Part shown: positions 60,795 to 64,000 of the stretch, piece after piece | How the letters are laid out: each line of letters starts with the position of its first letter | Numbering within the stretch: position 1 is the first letter of the stretch | From: a virus | DNA: 64,000 nucleotides | Virus record (IMG/VR): IMGVR_UViG_3300032235_000647 | Span: 62,001 to 126,000 of that record | Direction: 5' to 3' (one strand) | Made by a program: the position numbers and the translations under genes | The notes under the pieces: generated by a model | Database searches by the model: none | The model's input: the letters and a program-made list of their open reading frames with translations, nothing else | Told to the model about the DNA's origin: nothing

Positions 60795-62276
60795 TTATTG
60801 TTGAGCATTTCTTGTAGGTCTAGCTCCTGCAGCAATTCCATAATTAAATTGACCAGTCTGTCCTCTAGTATCTTCACTAAATCCTTCTCCTGCTGTAGTA
60901 GTAGGGCCACTGGCACCACCACCAGTTGTGGTATTAGTTGTTGTATTATTTGCAGATTCATTACTTTTATCAACAGAAGTTTTAGGTACATCTCTAACAT
61001 CTCCACCTGCTGAAATGTCAACCGACCCTTCGTAGTATGTTAATTTAAATTCGTCAAATTCATTAAATGTTTGCATACTTCCACCATTTTCAGATAAATA
61101 TTTAACCTTAGAACCATCTTTCCATCCGTACCAAGTTTTTGTTACCAAATTACCTCTAGTTGAAGTTCGTGGAATCTGTCCATCATTTGTACCTCTCTCA
61201 AAAACACAACTACCATCATCTTCAGTTGCAAGTGGATTGTAATTTTTTGCAGTTGGATTAGTACACCCTCTTACTACAGCCGGTTGATTTACGAATAAAT
61301 CAGTATCGTATTTTGTACCTGAAGTTACTGTTTTTAAAAGTTGTTTTACTTCATCTAATGTTATTTGTTCATCTAAAGTTAAAATATTTTCTTCTTGATA
61401 TGTTCGTTGTGGTAAGTATTTATCTATTACTTTTATTAGAATTGAATTTAAAGTTTCTACAATTTTTTCTACTGATAATTCTAAATCTCTTGGAGTAGAA
61501 AGTGGTTTACCATAATTGTTAGATGAAATATTCCAATCTTTATTATCAACAAAATATTGAGCACCTTCAATCAGTTTTTCTCTGATTTGATTTATGAATA
61601 AATCCCAGCTTTGAATTTTAAATTCTGCTTGAATTAGTTTTACATAATTTTCACCTGAAACTACACTGCCATTCAATGTTAAAAATGTTTTTAATACATC
61701 ATCAACCTTAATAGATTCAACCATCGATTTTACAAAATAAATGGTATCATCTCTAAAATTTCTACCATTTAATAAAATGTTTAATCTTTTTTGTAAATCA
61801 TCATATACTAATTCATTTTCATCTTCCATAGGAAGAACACGAATTTCAGTACGAGATGGTGATATTTCATGAATCCATAATTTATCTTTATCTATTGTTT
61901 CCGAACCAACTCGTCTGTTTAATAAGGAAACTTGACTTTTAAAAATACCATTAGAATAACCAGCCTCGGTAATAAGTTTTTCTATATCAATAATATACTC
62001 ATCTGCCCCATTCATTTTCATGTTTGAGGGATTTTGAGTAATTAAGAAGTATTTTCTAATATTTTCTAAATCCAAAGGAATGTATCTTACTAATTGGCCA
62101 GAATCCCCTTGTGGTAATTGATTATCATTTGAATCATAAACAATAAATTCAATCATATCGGATATACCAAGACCAAAGTATGATTTACCAATTTCTCTTT
62201 CGAAAATGGCTCTATCTTTGGCGTTCACCTTGAACCCTTTTTTATCTACTATTTCTTTGAATCCTCTTATTGCCAT
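60795..62276 (-). CDS. Structural protein with a GCTNPTA..DDGSC motif
   Basis: The 493 residues begin MAIRGFKEIVDKKGFKVNAKDRAIFEREIGKSYFGLGISD, which suggests a baseplate or tail-type attachment region. About 335-361 contain GCTNPTAKNYNPLATEDDGSC, a calcium-binding-like motif common in Bacteroidota extracellular proteins. A W-Y-G-W-K-D-G-S-K-V-K-Y region and a Thr/Gly linker follow, and the end is R-N-A-Q-Q. It overlaps the coiled-coil gene upstream by ten bases. The pattern supports a cell-surface or virion protein rather than an enzyme. Confidence 0.7.
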   Translation of the reverse strand: MAIRGFKEIVDKKGFKVNAKDRAIFEREIGKSYFGLGISDMIEFIVYDSNDNQLPQGDSGQLVRYIPLDLENIRKYFLITQNPSNMKMNGADEYIIDIEKLITEAGYSNGIFKSQVSLLNRRVGSETIDKDKLWIHEISPSRTEIRVLPMEDENELVYDDLQKRLNILLNGRNFRDDTIYFVKSMVESIKVDDVLKTFLTLNGSVVSGENYVKLIQAEFKIQSWDLFINQIREKLIEGAQYFVDNKDWNISSNNYGKPLSTPRDLELSVEKIVETLNSILIKVIDKYLPQRTYQEENILTLDEQITLDEVKQLLKTVTSGTKYDTDLFVNQPAVVRGCTNPTAKNYNPLATEDDGSCVFERGTNDGQIPRTSTRGNLVTKTWYGWKDGSKVKYLSENGGSMQTFNEFDEFKLTYYEGSVDISAGGDVRDVPKTSVDKSNESANNTTTNTTTGGGASGPTTTAGEGFSEDTRGQTGQFNYGIAAGARPTRNAQQ

Positions 62277-63310
62277 GATACTTGCTTATTCTTATTTGCA
62301 AAGACTTTATATACTAAAATTGAAAACTTCTCACCAAATTTATGTAAGAATTTTCCTTTATAATTTTGTTTTGGTAAAACACCCATTTCATATGCCATGT
62401 ATTCAGACCAATCTTTAACAAAATAATTGTAAACAAATTTAGAAAAAGATTTAGATGTTTTAAGTTTATCAACAATTGGTTGAGCCCATATCCAATATCC
62501 ATACATGATTTCTGGATTTTTTTGAAGTACAATATCACCAAACTTGGAATCCATATCATAAATAAATTGAGGCATGAATCCTTGATTATACATTTCAGTA
62601 CAAATGATAGTACCTCTTCCTTCACTATTTCTTTCATTAAGTGCATTAGCAGCATCTGCAAAATTATTTTGTGCAGCTACTAAATTATCTTGAATTGTTG
62701 CAATGGTGTTGTTAGCTCTTTCCAATGAACTCTTCGCATCTTCTTGAAGTGCTATAAATGCTTCTTTTTCGGCAAGTAAACCTTGTAATGATGCTTCTCG
62801 TGATACTCTTTCTATTGCTTCTTTAACGCCCTTAGAAAGTGCAGATTGTAAATCTAAAGTTACGGTTTGCAGTACTTGATTTGTAGCGTCTCTTTCATTT
62901 TCAGCAGATGCCTTTAGTAGTTTTTGTAAATCAATATCAACTTCTAATTGTTCTATATCACTTCTAAGACCTTCATTTTCTACAAGTAGGGTATCAACTT
63001 CTTGTTGTAAATTTTGTATATCACTAAGAGCCTGATTATACAATCTTCGTAAATCATCGTATATTGTTTTTAATACAACAGCAGGGGCCTCTCTTTGTGG
63101 TGGACCTATTAATTCATCAACAACCGTATCAACTGCTTTAACAAGCTGTTCATTATTATAAACGGGTCTTTCAACATAACCAAAAGTAGAACCATCAGTA
63201 TCTATTCGAGTATCTGATATAATGGTTCCATCATCAGTAAATTCCCGTTTTAATGCAGCTGAACCACTTTTTATAAGTTCTGATAATATAAATTCGTTAC
63301 CTAATGCCAT
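62267..63310 (-). CDS. Coiled-coil structural protein
   Basis: The 347 residues begin MALGNEFILSELIKSGSAALK, with a long heptad-rich coiled coil (about 85-225) that includes L-Q-Q-E-V-D-T-L-L-V-E-N-E-G-L-R. The C-terminal domain (about 240-347) has YDMDSKFGDIVLQKNPEIMYGYWIWAQP and ends NKQVSWQ. It may be a trimeric spike or baseplate hub protein, or a tail chaperone. I do not recognise a family. It shares one base with the partial upstream gene, fitting an operon. Confidence 0.65.
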   Translation of the reverse strand: MALGNEFILSELIKSGSAALKREFTDDGTIISDTRIDTDGSTFGYVERPVYNNEQLVKAVDTVVDELIGPPQREAPAVVLKTIYDDLRRLYNQALSDIQNLQQEVDTLLVENEGLRSDIEQLEVDIDLQKLLKASAENERDATNQVLQTVTLDLQSALSKGVKEAIERVSREASLQGLLAEKEAFIALQEDAKSSLERANNTIATIQDNLVAAQNNFADAANALNERNSEGRGTIICTEMYNQGFMPQFIYDMDSKFGDIVLQKNPEIMYGYWIWAQPIVDKLKTSKSFSKFVYNYFVKDWSEYMAYEMGVLPKQNYKGKFLHKFGEKFSILVYKVFANKNKQVSWQ

Positions 63311-64000
63311 TATTTTTCTACTAAGAATGTTAAATCTCTATCTGAGAAGTATTCTACTACACCATCTCTATCTATTTTTATTTCAATATAATATTCTCTA
63401 TTAGTTTCCCAATTTTGTAAATTTAACTTAAAAAAGTTACCATTGGAATCACAACTAACTTTTGAATAATCACCAAATGGGACAATTATATCATCAGTAA
63501 CAATATCTCTAATTTGGTAATATGTTGTTGATGGTAAATATTTTAAATCATTATATGTGTAATAATCAGTATAAGTTCTTAGTGGATATTTTTCTCTACC
63601 AAAAACTCTAATTTGAGGTTTACTACCTTGTTTGTATTTACTTTTTAATCGTTTGAATGTTACATGAATATCATCAGATGTTAGTTCGCTAAGTGAACCA
63701 GTTGTAAAAGTAGAATCATCCCATCCAATTCTTAATTTTGGTTGGTAAATTGTATTGGTTTCCTTGGAGAAGAATTTTAATTGACCATAATCATTTGCAT
63801 CATTTTCATATGCAGAATCGTATTTAATGATGAATCCATTATTTGGAATAGAACCACTTAACCATAATCGAAGTGTATTCTTTACATCAATTGATAAATC
63901 AGCAGTTTGATATTCAAATGATTGTGTAGATTGAGAAGCAGTATACCAAGTACCACCCCTACCATTATAAGAACCAGTAGAATCCAATGAAAGGGATTCT
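63310..64000 (-). CDS. Structural protein, 5' end cut by window edge
   Basis: The frame is open from 63310 to the right edge, so the true start is beyond the window. Visible residues include T-G-S-Y-N-G-R-G-G-T-W-Y-T, and LWLSGSIPNNGFIIKYDSAYE; these are like the beta-sandwich parts of virion proteins. Segments RVFGREKYPLRTYTDYYTY and VEYFSDRDLTFLVEK follow. A baseplate or fibre-attachment role is inferred from the neighbours. An in-frame TTG at 63987 is probably internal. Confidence 0.65.
   Translation of the reverse strand, partial: ESLSLDSTGSYNGRGGTWYTASQSTQSFEYQTADLSIDVKNTLRLWLSGSIPNNGFIIKYDSAYENDANDYGQLKFFSKETNTIYQPKLRIGWDDSTFTTGSLSELTSDDIHVTFKRLKSKYKQGSKPQIRVFGREKYPLRTYTDYYTYNDLKYLPSTTYYQIRDIVTDDIIVPFGDYSKVSCDSNGNFFKLNLQNWETNREYYIEIKIDRDGVVEYFSDRDLTFLVEK

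Noticed and set aside
1-64000. tRNA or rRNA genes
   Set aside because: No cloverleaf with the conserved GTTCRAAT-type arm was recognised by eye in the spacers, which are all short and A/T-rich.

Overview
This window is most simply read as part of a large, AT-rich, T4-like contractile-tailed phage genome. The T4-type portal, terminase large subunit, gp21-type prohead protease, Mre11/Rad50-type recombination subunits and gp61-type primase are all recognisable. The host is inferred to belong to Bacteroidota. The evidence is three SprB-like repeats in a tail-fibre-like protein, a signal peptide ending in SFSQ, a GCTNPTA...DDGSC motif of the kind common in Bacteroidota surface proteins, and start codons that often lack a strong Shine-Dalgarno sequence. 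Every gene but one is on the minus strand, so transcription runs from high to low coordinates. The exception is a 55-codon plus-strand gene at 45570-45737. No tRNA, CRISPR array or insertion sequence was recognised. No gap between genes exceeds about 150 bases.

Layout, right to left in the direction of transcription. (1) 52439-64000: virion structural genes, probably baseplate or tail-associated, including a 1538-residue LamG-bearing protein; the gene at 64000 is cut by the window edge. (2) 45727-52382: a replication and recombination block (fused Mre11-Rad50, primase, GIY-YIG-like nuclease) with a sulfotransferase, a glycosyltransferase-like protein and two small unknown genes. (3) 39043-45482: a 1667-residue tail fibre with an intramolecular chaperone, and a threonine-rich SprB-repeat adhesin. 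(4) 18999-39029: about 20 kb of carbohydrate and modification genes. These include three short-chain dehydrogenase/epimerases, an RmlC-type epimerase, a split thiamine-diphosphate E1 enzyme, three radical SAM proteins, several glycosyltransferases (two with a LamG domain inserted), a methyltransferase and three members of an FKTF..WDESYD family. (5) 1-18859: head and packaging genes, with a giant 1829-residue multidomain protein, zinc-ribbon protein, spanin-like pair, terminase, portal, core-like proteins, prohead protease and a series of small or modular proteins. The major capsid protein is not in the window and would be expected beyond the left edge.

The most striking theme is in region 5. 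Nine proteins start with a short amphipathic peptide ending in a [LI]-x-E site, the T4 gp21 processing signature, and several carry more such sites at domain boundaries. This suggests a set of head-packaged, protease-matured polyproteins. They would include a cargo with a nucleotidylyltransferase domain and a ligase-like KxDG domain. A second theme is the glycan cluster lying directly downstream of a poly-threonine tail protein, which suggests virion or cell-surface glycosylation. A recurrent 9-mer (ATATTTATA on the coding strand) 17-45 bases upstream of at least ten gene starts is a candidate late promoter.
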